Assembly: GCA_943704425.1 (NCBI GenBank)
Contig: CALSCP010002121.1
Coordinates: 64,347-128,346 of the forward strand
Source: Ministeria vibrans ATCC 50519
Lineage: Eukaryota; Opisthokonta; Filasterea
Length of the DNA stretch: 64,000 bases
Direction of reading: 5' to 3'
This document shows, one piece after another, positions 49,960-60,717 of this stretch (the first letter of the stretch is position 1; each line of letters starts with the position of its first letter). Under the pieces are notes generated by a model. That model had not been told where the DNA came from and ran no database searches. It worked only from the letters and a program-made list of their open reading frames with translations. The translations under genes and the position numbers were made by a program.

Positions 49960-52729
49960 CTATACATAACTATCACCATTACCACTGCCATTGTCAGGAG
50001 GCGCCAGTGTCACGCGAGGTTCACCCGAAATTTGCGCATTGTCAGTCGTGTCCGCTGAGCCATGGAACACGCCTGAGGCAGAGAAGACATCGTCGTACGC
50101 AGGCAACCCATCAGGATCGTCTTCACCGACGTCGCCCATGGGTAAGGCAGCTGGGGTAGACGATGTGGGAGGCGCAGGCGACAAAATTACGGTCGCAACG
50201 GGTGTAGCCGTGGCTGAGGCTGACGCGGCTGCGGAAGAAGGTGAAGACAAGGCTCCAGGAAGCAAAACAGGGGCAAAGTGAGGAGAGAAGACGGGATTGA
50301 CAAAGCCAGCGCCATCGGGACACGCCTGCTCGTAGGTGGGTGGGCCATCGGAGGCATGTGGCGGGGCCAGTAAACCCCCACCGACGGGCGTGAGGTGCTC
50401 GTTGTTGCCGTCAGCGCCGACGAGACGAAGTCCGTCGCGCTGCTGCCGAAGACGGTAGCGTGCCGAGCGGCGTTGCATGTAGCCACCAACAGCAGCAATG
50501 ACAAAGAGGAGCCCGCCAACGCAGAACATGCTGATAAAGACAATGAGGCCAATGGAAAGGGAGAAGGGCGAGGTGCGTCGCGACGGGTTGTTCGCGCCAC
50601 CGCCGTCAAGGCTACCCTGCGCCTGGGCACAGGTGTCCCCCGTGAACGAACTGGTGCAGGCGCACTGAAAGTCAGCGACAGTTGCGGAGGACATGTCGGG
50701 CGACGAGTACTGCAGATCGATGACGACAACGGGCGACAGACACACGCCATTGTCGACCTGCGTCGAGAAGGACACGCTGATGTCGACCGAGCCGTGCGTG
50801 TACCACTGCAGCAGAATGGACTGCGTGACAGGGATGATGTCGACGCGCGTGGCACAGTCGGAACCACCTGCGGCAAACAGCGTCGACGAAATGCCCAGCG
50901 CAGAGACAACAAGCCACTCGGTGGAGGCGCCCAAATCAGCGTTGGATGTGACGCGCAGAACGCCGCCATCGGTGGACGGGTTGAGGAGGCCGTCAAACGA
51001 GAAGTGGAGTTGGTTGTTCGAATAGGCGTTGGAGCGTGTGATGGAGCGCGCGTAAGGCTCACCAGCAAGGCACGTGCCAGAGTGAGCACATGGCGTCGAC
51101 ATACATGGGTCCTCCTGATTGCAGGTGGGTCCCACGTTGCCGGCGGAACACACACAGGCAAAGCTGTTCGCGTAGTCAACGCACGTGCCGCCGCGCTGGC
51201 ACGGTTGCGACGCACACTCATCAATGTTTGAGTCGCAAAAGATGCCGGTGAAGCCCGCGGCACACACACACGCGACAAAGTGACGCTGTGTCGTGCCGTC
51301 CTCGATGCAAGTGGCACCATGTTGACAGGGAAGCGATGCACACTCGCCGGCAAAAGTCTCGCAGTTCTCGCCAACGTACGTAAGCGGACAGCTGCACTGG
51401 TACTCGGCAAACGACTGTGTCATGTTCAGCGAGGCCGTGAGGGTGGGTGCTGCACACACGCCCGCATCGACAATGGAGGAAAAGGTGAAGAGTAGCTCAA
51501 AGGGCGCACCCTTGACACCTGCTTGCATGGCCAGCACACTGGCCGCCGGAATTAGCAGTGTCTCTTCGCGTTGCGCGCAGTCACTGGCACTGCTAGCAAA
51601 CAGCTGCGCACTGAAAATCCCCCCAAAGGTGGCAGCGTCGCGCACATCGACAAACTCGGTAGGTGCGCCCAAATCTGCTATGGTGCTCACAACAAGTTTG
51701 GCGGGGGGTTCGGTGCTCGGAACCGGATTAACAATGAAGCCGCTGAAGATGGCGCGCAAGGTTGACGGGTAGTAGACATTCGAGGAGAAGGTGACGGACT
51801 CGAAAAAGTTGCGACGTTCAAGAAAGCACGAGGCGCCATTGCTACAGGGCGACGACGAGCAGCCGTCAAAAGTTTCGCAAAGCGCACCATACGTGTCGGG
51901 AGGACATTCACAGGCAAATGAGGCAACGCCCGTCGAGTTGTTGCAGGTACCGCCGTTGATGCAAGGCGACGACGCACACTCGTCGATGTCTTCAAGGCAG
52001 TGGTCGCCCCGGTAGCCCGCCGAACAGTCGCACGTGTATCCGCTCACATGATCGTGGCAGGTGGCGCCATTGAAACACGGAGAAGAGAGGCACTAAAGTA
52101 AAAAGGAGTATAAGTCGAAAAATAAATGAAGTGTCTCAATCAGTTTGTGCATATGTACTTCGTCCAGGTCGGTTTCACAGAGGGGCCCAGTGGTACCGGG
52201 GATACAGGTGCAGTTGGTGAAGGCGCGGGTGACGGGGTCTTCGGTGCAGTTTCCATCGTAGAAGCACTCAATAGCGGCACACTCGCCCAGGTACGTCTCG
52301 CACGCCAGTCCCGAGTACGTTGGTGGACACTGGCATGAGTGGCCCTCAGGATCCAGGTTGTACGCAAACTCGCTAAGATGTATGTATATATAATTATACA
52401 TAATTATTATATATATATGTGAGTGTAAAGAACAAAGGACAATGGTACGGGGATCAGGTTTGACAGTCGGTGACATTTAAAGAGACGGCATGGGTGTACC
52501 ATGAGAGAAAAGGAGCGGCGCAGACAAAGTCATTGACGTTGTTGGTGAAGGAGATTTCAAGAGTGAGAACACCTGTGCCATCGGTGCGATAGAGCGATTG
52601 AAGTTGGGCAATAGAGAGAGAAATGGAGGCAGAGAGGGTGTTGCAGTCGAATGTAGTCGACGAGAAGAGCACTTGGGTGATACCCAGTGCCGGTATTTCC
52701 ACAAGCATATACTGTAAATCAATAATAAC

Positions 52730-52790
<61 letters not shown>

Positions 52791-54960
52791 GAGAGAGAGA
52801 GAGAGCGAAACAAAATGACGGAGAGAGAGAGAGAGAAAGAGAAAGAAGAGAAAGAAAGTGACAGAGAGAAAAATTGATAGTGAGAGAGAAAGAGAGAGAA
52901 AATAAAAAGAATCGGAATCAGTAAAACTATCAGACGCACACATACATATACACACGGTGTATACCTCGGTGGAAAGGCCAAAATCCGCTACTGTGGAGAA
53001 AGAGAGCAGACCACCAGTGACGGGAAAGGCTCCAATGGGGTAGGAGAAGGTAGGCGTCTGAGGAGCGAATACGAGGGTGGTCGTGATGGTCTGGCTGGTG
53101 ACGGCCAAAGCGGTGCACGAACCGCCGTTGCTGCAGGGTGACGAAACGCAGTAGTCGATGTCATGGCAGGTAAGCCCTGTGAAACCTGTGGGACAAAGAC
53201 AGGTAAACCGGTTGCGCGACGACACACATGTGCTGTTGTTGCTGCACGGCGATGATGCGCACTACAAGGAAAATGAGTTTCACGCGCAGGTTAAGGGATG
53301 TAGACGAGTGCAACGGCGCCGTACCATATCGATCATAGACTCGCAGTGGTCGCCTGTGATACCCGCAAGACAGACGCATGAGAATGTGTCTAGATTAGAC
53401 GAGTGCATGCATGTGCCGTTGTTCAGACACGGAAATGAGTCACACTGAAAGAAATGCACAAAAAAGAGAGCACAAACAAAGTATTAGTATTAGTATATAA
53501 AAGGGATCGACTTTTTGTTGAATACTTCGTTGATGTCTGTTTCGCAGAAGAGGCCGGTCGAGCCGGGAGGGCAGACACAAAAGGCGTCGGTGCCGTTGGC
53601 GTGTGTCTCGTTGCAGGTGCCGCCGCGCAAACAGGGCGCGGACGCACAGTCGCCAAGGAACGTCTCGCACAGGGCTCCCGAGTAGAAGATGGAGCAGGAA
53701 CAAAAGATGGGGGGCACAGGGGAAGTTGAGCCGGCAATGGTGAGCGTGATAGTGAGGTAGGGGTTGGTGCAGAACGAGTTGACGGCGACAGCGAAAGAGG
53801 CGCGCAGGGCCACCACGGCCGACGACGAGCGAATGCGTCGGATATCATCGGTGGTCAGCGTTAAAGTGGATGTCTGTTGTGAGCAATCGTTGCCGGAATT
53901 GACAAAGAAACGTTGCGAGAAAGTCGGGTCGGCGATGGACACGACATCAATGTATTCAGTGTCCGCCGACAGGTCGGTGTTTGTCACGAGTGTGAGTGTG
54001 CCGCCCTGGGATGGAGGAGGCACGTTCAAAAAGGAATATTCTAAAATGCTCGGGTAGTGAGCTGGTTGTTCCCTAAGATTGCAAGACGAATATTAATAAC
54101 AATACTGACGATGTTGTTTATAGCAAAACATACGTGAGATCCGATGAATAAAATGTCGAAGCGCGACATTCGTTGCCATTTTGGCAGGGCGACGACAAAC
54201 AGTCGATTACGGTGGCGCAGTGGGCGCCGGTGAAGCCTGCGGGGCAGGTGCAGAAGGAGGAGTTGGACGAGAAGTCGCAAGAGCCGAGTCCACCGCAATA
54301 GAGAGTGCTGCAGTCGTCGGTAATGGTCTCGCAGAGAGGCCCGGTTGTTCCTGGGAGACAGTTGCACTGGGCGGGACTCACGAGAGACTCGTTGTAGGCG
54401 AGTGTCATCTGGATGGGGGCGCACAGCAGGCCCGTCATATTCCGTGGGAAAGTCACGTCGAGCGAGACGGAACCGTCCAGAATCCACTGTGCGAGAGTAG
54501 CCTCAGCAACGTCGATGGCCACCACAGTCAAGGAGCAGTTGTCGCTGTCGATGGCAAGGAGGGCGTTGCGGTGCAGCAGCGGCGCCGTCACATTGACGTG
54601 GTACGACTCGTTCCCACGCAAAGCGTCCAAAATAGAGAGGGTCAGTTTCGCAACGGTGCCCTCGACGTTTGAGTAGGAGGTGTTGGCTGGCGTGGGCAGG
54701 GCGACTGTGACGCCGAACGTGAAGCCGTCGTTGTCCGACAAAGATTCGCCCAGTGAAACGTCTCTCTCCTCCGTCACCCCACACGACGCTCCGTTGAGGC
54801 ACGCAGCGGCACCGCAGCCTGCATAGCCGCCTGTAGCATACATTAGTATGCTTGCCACGGTGAGCAGCAGCATAAATGAAAAAGGAAATGTGGGACGAGA
54901 GACCGATTGGGAGATAAGAGAAAGAATGATTGAGTTTCGATCTGACATAGTCATCTTCAT
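49960..54960 (-). CDS. EGF-repeat type I membrane protein with five copies of an unnamed module
   Basis: Exons in transcript order 54960–54134, 54072–53526, 53444–53325, 53261–52965, 52711–52475, 52368–52159, 52092–49960 give 1456 residues. The start is Met1 or, with a cleaner signal peptide, Met30. About a dozen EGF-like domains of the SSPCxNGGTC…CxCPxGFTGxxC type alternate with five modules of 110–130 residues (about 66–190, 277–400, 545–675, 841–971, 1091–1208). Each module has a core L-x(5)-D-[LFA]-x(3)-[TN]-E and two conserved cysteines (…DC or NC…, …C-x-x-P). A transmembrane helix lies at about 1258–1283, then a basic stop-transfer stretch and a Pro-rich cytoplasmic tail with PPTY (1330–1333) and LPAY (1409–1412). 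This looks like an adhesion or signalling receptor. The exon 5/6 splice (52475/52368) is the least certain. Confidence 0.8.
52725..52882. repeat. (AAT)n and GA-rich repeats in EGF-protein intron
   Basis: About 20 AAT units followed by purine-rich sequence with GAAACAAAATGACGGAGAG, a diverged copy of the ACAAAGTGATAGAGAG unit. Confidence 0.9.
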
Positions 54961-55038
54961 ACTTCATCTGTCTGTTGTCTCTTGTGACACTGTGACTTGT
55001 GACTTGTCTCTTGCTGTCATTTTTTTTTTTTTACATCA

Positions 55039-55290
55039 ATGATGGACGATCGATACAGCGAGGCGGACGAGGATGAGGTGATTCACGAGGCGGAGTTGCC
55101 GCTGCCGTCGAGCCAACGGGTCGTGTTCTCGTTTGGCTTTGGCAATCGAATGGCCATTGCTAATAGTACAGGCGGCGCGTCCACACTGGCTCTTGTGGAA
55201 TGGGACGACGAAGGGTTCCACTCCACCGAGGTAGGAAGCAACCACGCTGATCCGCATCGAGACAAAATGTCTGTCTCAAAAATTTATAAC

Positions 55291-55323
<33 letters not shown>

Positions 55324-57529
55324 ACTTGTTTCAAAAAAAAAAAAAACTCTCTCTCTCTCTCACACACACAGCCTCGTAAGCTGGCGGCCGAGAGTCATGG
55401 GGCGTTTATGTCGAAACGGCAGGAAGAGAGGGGAGAGGATAGCGAAGAGACGGGCGGTCGACAGGACCATGGGGCGGCGGGGGGGACGACGAGCGACGAG
55501 GCGTTGGTGAACGAGTCGCGGATGTTTCGTGCCATTTTGCGGGCGTGTGTGGAGCGCATCAACGACGCCCTGCTTGTCCGACGCAGCCAAAAGCAACACG
55601 CTCATGCGTATGGTGAAGACGAGGACGATGAGGCGGCTGCAGCGGCCGCCGACGACGAAGACAGCGAACAGCACATGCAATTGTATCGGCTGATGGAGCT
55701 CGTCTGGCATCTCTGCGAAGTGCTCTTTGTCGATCGTATGCCGGGTGCCACCATCATGGTACAGTTGCTTGAATGGCTTCAGTGGCATTTTGGAGATGAG
55801 CCTCGCGTTGGCCAGATTCTAGCGGCGCGCTTGGCGCACCCCGAGCAGCACGAATCGTACTGGTCGTGCGTTCGACGACTCGCTGTGCTGGGCCGCGTCA
55901 ATGATTGTGCCGAACTGCTTCGGCTGCACAGCGACTACGGGCACTCGCAGGCGCTGCATACGATGGACGAGCTGTTGCGTCGGATGCCAATGCTGCACGC
56001 AGGGCGATCGGCGGCCGAATTTCTGATTGTGTGGTCGCGGTGGCACGACGAGTGTGTGCGCAGCTGCAACACGACGTTTGCGGCGGGACACAGTACCTTT
56101 GGAGGGGATCTTACAGAGGAGTTGCATGTGTTGTGCACCTTGCTGTCGGGCGACGAAGAGCGTTTAGGCGAGCACACACACAAGTGGTACGAGCTGCTCG
56201 TGGCCAAGATGCTGTACACGCAGCCGACAGTCAAGTCGTTTGATCTACGCAACTATGTTGACGAGTGTTTGACTGTGTTTTCCGCTGATGCGCGCACGGG
56301 TCTGGACAACATTCTCATTCATTGTATGGAGTTTGACATTCACAAGGTAAGAAGTGCGTTGCATTGTGCCTGAAAATTCGGACTGAACGAGTCTTGTAGG
56401 TTCTTCGCGAGTGCTCGATTTACATGGGAAGTCGGTGGTTTGTGACGCATCTGACGGATCTGCTTATGCGCAGTGGTCAGCTGGAGGCACTTCCACTCAA
56501 GGCGGGCGGAGACTTGCGTGAGCACTTTATGCTCGACTATGCGAGCAGTCTCGCAATGGCCCCCGGTCTGTGGCCTGTAAGCAAGTTGTTTTTTTTTTGT
56601 GCCTGTGTGTGTGATTTTTGATCTTGTGTATGAATTTGTGTCTGTTTTCGATTTGTTTGTTTGACTTTATACTTTTTTTTGCGTAGTTGGCGTGTGATTA
56701 TTTTGCACAGTGCAGTGAGTTTGGCGGAGCGCATCTTGAGGCTGTTTTGGAGCGCATTTCGCCGCTAGGGAATGAGCGACGGGCGCGCAAGCTCGCACGT
56801 CTTGCAGATGCGCACAACCTGCCAGAGACGGCAGCGACGATTGCGCGTGTGGTGGGAGTCCATGCGATGCGACATGGGCGTCCCGGAACAGCCCTGGGCT
56901 GGTTTACGCGTGCACGCGATGTGGTGCGGCTCGAGGCCGTTGCCGATGTGCTTCTGCAGTGCTACGCACAGAGTGGTGCTTTTACCGGAATGGTTCGTTT
57001 CTTGTCATTTCGTTCAATTCAATTTGACTTGCCAATTGTGTGCGTGTTTTTGTCTCTCTTTCTCTCTCACTCTATTTGACACGACCTCTTTTCTTTTTTC
57101 CAGGACGTGATTGATTCCCTTGGGTCAGAGAAGGTGCTGTCGGAGCGACTGTTGTTTTTGGACAAGTACCGCGAGATGCACCGATTGTATCAGTCGCGTA
57201 GCTTTGTCGACTGTGCTCGTCTGCTTGTGCAGCTCATTGCCAGCAACATTGCGCCTCCCGAGTATGCAATACAACGTGTGGGGTGACACTCTGTGATGCT
57301 ATTGTGTGTTGTGTGTAGGTTTCGAGGGACTCTTCTGGTCGACGCTGTGCCCTTGCTGGAGACAGCAGAGTCACCCTTTACAGCCGAGCAGACGTACGAG
57401 CTGATGCGCTGCTGCGAGAATTTGTCACTGGCCTCGTCACAGCCGCAGTCGACTGCGATCACGGCCGATCAGCTGCAAGTGGTGCGTCTTGCGTTGGCTC
57501 GTGCTCTCGCGCGGGCCATTGTAATGTAA
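55039..57529 (+). CDS. NUP85: Nuclear pore complex protein NUP85
   Basis: Alpha-solenoid (ACE1-type) subunit of the Y-complex scaffold of the nuclear pore. Exons 55039–55230, 55372–56346, 56400–56576, 56687–56992, 57104–57261 and 57319–57529 give 672 residues, close to human NUP85 (656). The protein is acidic at the N-terminus, then all-helical. Family-like stretches include VWHLCEVLFVD, the VLRECSIYMGSRWFVTHLTDLL block, and HFMLDYASSLAMAPGLWPLACDY. An Ala/Asp/Glu-rich insertion sits near residue 150. The gene starts 78 bp from the divergent EGF-protein gene and ends 67 bp before NTAQ1 on the same strand. Confidence 0.9.
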
Positions 57530-57596
57530 TTAAGTTTTTTTTTTGTTATTGAGATTTGGTTAAATCGCAAGTTCATATTTATTTTTTATATCCACG

Positions 57597-58148
57597 ATGA
57601 ACCCTGCGACATTTGATTATACGCGCGCGTATTGCGAAGAGAACGTCTACAGATTGTGTGAGCGTATCGGAGAGCAACAAAGCAAAGTGGATGTGGTGTT
57701 CATTTCAAATGCGACTGCGAGCGTCGCGATTTGGCAGCAGGCGCAGGCGACAGCGCCGCATCTGCCGATCGTATGGGACTATCATGTCATTTGCATTGCC
57801 GATGGGTGTGTTTACGACTTGGACTCATCGTTGCCCTTTGGCTGTGGCGTTGACGAATACCTTGCCAAGAGCTTTCCCTTTCGCGAGTCGGTTGCACGCG
57901 AATTCCACCCAATGTTCCGCGTCATTCCCGCCGCCGAGTACCTCCAAGACTTTGGATCTGACCGATCGCATATGCAGCGGCTCGACGGCTCGTGGCTGGC
58001 GCCCCCTCCGGAATGGCCCTGCATTGGCGATGGACGACACAACCTCGACTCGTACCGGACCATGCCGGACGCCACTGCGGGCCCCGGAACACTATATGCA
58101 CACTACACGGCAGTGGACGACTTGAGACGGGCTGTCACGACGTCGTAG
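57597..58148 (+). CDS. NTAQ1: Protein N-terminal glutamine amidohydrolase
   Basis: Deamidates N-terminal Gln to Glu, feeding the Arg/N-degron pathway. An intronless gene of 183 residues, close to the family norm of about 205. The catalytic Cys13 is in AYCEENVYRLCE, His63 in WDYHVI and the Asp in VYDLDSSLPF. The conserved FRVIPAAEYLQDFGSDRSHM and the closing PPPEWPC segment are present and colinear with human NTAQ1. Translation starts 67 bp after the NUP85 stop; the short AT-rich spacer must hold both the 3' end and the promoter. Confidence 0.96.
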   Translation: MNPATFDYTRAYCEENVYRLCERIGEQQSKVDVVFISNATASVAIWQQAQATAPHLPIVWDYHVICIADGCVYDLDSSLPFGCGVDEYLAKSFPFRESVAREFHPMFRVIPAAEYLQDFGSDRSHMQRLDGSWLAPPPEWPCIGDGRHNLDSYRTMPDATAGPGTLYAHYTAVDDLRRAVTTS

Positions 58149-58149
58149 A

Positions 58150-58244
58150 TTCAGTCATTACGGTGCACAGCAGTTCTGCAGCTTCAGTCACTGNNNAGCC
58201 TTCAGTCATTACGGTGCACAGCAGTTCTGCAGCTTCAGTCACTG
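58150..58244. repeat. 44-bp perfect direct repeat flanking an NNN gap
   Basis: The 44 bases at 58150–58193 recur exactly at 58201–58244, separated only by NNNAGCC. Further degenerate TTCAGTCACT/TTCAGGTCATT words follow to 58310. The repeat next to a three-base gap suggests two contig ends with an unmerged overlap. Confidence 0.85.
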
Positions 58245-58391
58245 CCCCAATTACTTCAGGTCATTAGGTTCTACAGTCACTACTTGCAATTGCTTCAGGT
58301 TATTGCGGTGGAGTTGCTCCTTACCTGTTGCCTTGGCTATACTTGGGCTGTGGATCATAAAAGTATATATAAAAAAATTCTTGATAATATA

Positions 58392-60517
58392 TTACAAGAC
58401 GCTATCTTCGACGTGCTCTGCTTCAAGGAGGCGTGCCGCCAAGCGCACGTCACTAATATCTGCGCCCGCATCGTCCTGATCGCACTCCATTGTCAGAGCG
58501 GTCCGCGCATCGTCGTCGTCCACCACCAGTGGTCTTCCCTCCTCATCACTCGCGTTGCGTGTTTTGCTCTCTCTCACCTCTGCCGATTCACCGCCACCAC
58601 CATTAGTAGCAGCAGCAGCAGCAGCAGCAGTGCGCCCCTTGAGTAAATTCGCATACTCACTGTCCTCAATGAGGCGCGTGTGCGTCTCCTTGCGCAGATA
58701 GAAAGCAACGACCATAAACCAGAGGGCGCTGATAAAGTAGGCCGTGGGCACGACAAAGAGCAGCGCATAGCGCACCGCCTCGTTGTAACCGTATTTGCGC
58801 CCCACAATGCCATCGTCGCCATCGCCGCCCAAGAGCGCACCGATGATGACCGAGCCAGTGCTTCCAATGAGCGTGTTGAAGGCAATGTAGACGGCGGTCG
58901 CGGTGCCGCGCATCGACGGCAGCGATACGTCCTGCACAATGGCGGCGGCAGGGCCCAGCCACGTCTCGGCCGACAGGTATGCCAGCGACAAACATCCAAA
59001 AGACGCATTGGCGGAGGGTGCAAGGAGTGTCGCAATGATCATGGGCACGGCCATGAGCTGCGACAGCACAATGACCACCGCTTTGCCATCGACGCGACGC
59101 AGTGTTAGCCGGTCGGCGCAGTAGCCCCCGAGAAAGGATGAAAGCGTGCCTGCAATGGGGATGATCACCGCCAGAGCAATGCCATCTACACACAAAAAAG
59201 ACAATCAGAGGAAGAGAAGACATCGCCAGTGCATGTGTACATTGGGTGGAGTCAAGTCCGTGCACTCGGTTGTAGAAAACGGCGGTGTATCCGCCCAGCG
59301 CATAGCCCGCAATGTTACGCACGGCCGCCGCCAGGCACACGTGTCGGTACGTGTGCGATCGCCACAAATGTTTCAGGGTCACCATCAGTGTGAACTGAGA
59401 GTGTGGAGAGTGAGTGAACGAGGCAAGTTGAAGCGATACACTGAGTACAACATGCGATGAAAAGTTGTACCTTTTCGTCGGTAGAGAGAGCATCGTCACG
59501 TTCAGCCTTTCCACGTGTGGGCTCGTTAGAGGTGAGAATCCACAGGAGAGCGACAGCAAAGCCAGGAAGAGACATGATGAAGAAAGTGCTGCGCCAGCCA
59601 ACGGAACCGTTGATGACGCCTGCGAGATAGCCCACACCCCCTCCTGCGTACACCTGCAACCCACAATTACATAATTATAATAAGTGCAATATCAATATTA
59701 TTATTATTATTATTATAATATTTTGGAAATAAACATACGCCAAAGTGATAGATGCTAAATGCAGTGGCTCGATGTTCGGCGGCAAAGAGGTCGCTGATGA
59801 TGCTGAAGGCGGACGGATTGTACGTCGCCTCGCCAATGCCGAGAGCAATGCGGGTAAGCAGCAGTTGCCAGTATTCCTTGACGACGGCGTTGGCAAGGGT
59901 CATGGTCGTCCAAAGAAGCAAGCCGACAAAGATGATGCGAACGCGGTTGAAGTTGTCCGCTAAGCAGAGATGAGATCGAGATGAGAGAAGATGAGCTTTG
60001 CATTGCAATTTACCGAGTCTAGCCAAGGGGATGCCGGCGAGCACGTACATCACGGTGAATGCAGGGCCTGTCAAAACCCCTGTGCCGACATCTGAGAAGG
60101 AGATGCAGTCGAGGGTGACGTTGGACGGTGGCGCTGTGGCGTTGACGGGCGGACACTGCAGCCCGCCGGGGATCAGGGCCGGCAGGAGGGTTCGATCGGC
60201 ACCGTCTGCAAGGGACGACGGTAAAGGAGAGGGAGAGACGGGTCAGCGTGGGTGAAGGAGAGGCAGAGACGGGTCAGCGTGGGCGTAAGCGGGCGTCTGG
60301 AGGGGTCTTGTGGTTGCAAGCGCGTGAGTCGATGCGATGCGTTTCAATGTGTGTCTGCCGGGCGCACGACGCATGCTTGCTCGCCTTGGAAACGCCACTT
60401 ACTCAAAATGTAGACGAAGAGCAACATGAGCAGCATGAATTTGGCGTGCTTTCCGTTGACAGCGGGCGGATTGTTCGAGCGGATCCACACGTTGAATCGG
60501 CGCCACATCTGGCCCAT
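58392..60517 (-). CDS. Major facilitator transporter, Spinster-like
   Basis: Exons in transcript order 60517–60403, 60205–60014, 59959–59739, 59653–59471, 59394–59241, 59185–58392 give 552 residues with about twelve hydrophobic segments. Between helices 1 and 2 there is a Cys-containing lumenal loop with N-glycosylation sites. Spinster-type motifs include RIALGIGEATYNPSAFSII, HRATAFSIYHFG and GWRSTFFIMSLPGF, with NVT sites in the loop. The cytoplasmic C-terminus is long, with poly-Ala, Gly and Asp/Glu stretches. Spinster family members export lysophospholipids or sphingosine-1-phosphate from lysosomes or the cell surface; the substrate here is unknown. Confidence 0.85.
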
Positions 60518-60717
60518 TCCGGCTATTTCAATGAGTACAACTGAGGCGGCCGTTCAGCGCCAAGTAGTGCAGACGAGCGAGAAGTGACAGGATGACGGGA
60601 GTGCAGAAACCAAACAGACTGATTTTAGACTTGGGGCCATAATTAAATATTGATTCAACACACACACAACAACGCATATACCACAGCAAGTCAGTACTCA
60701 GTGACCACACGCATTTC

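Noticed and set aside
57538-57596. NUP85 and NTAQ1 as a fused or operon-like transcript
   Set aside because: The frames are separated by a stop and an AT-rich spacer, and each protein is complete; close same-strand spacing alone is weak evidence.
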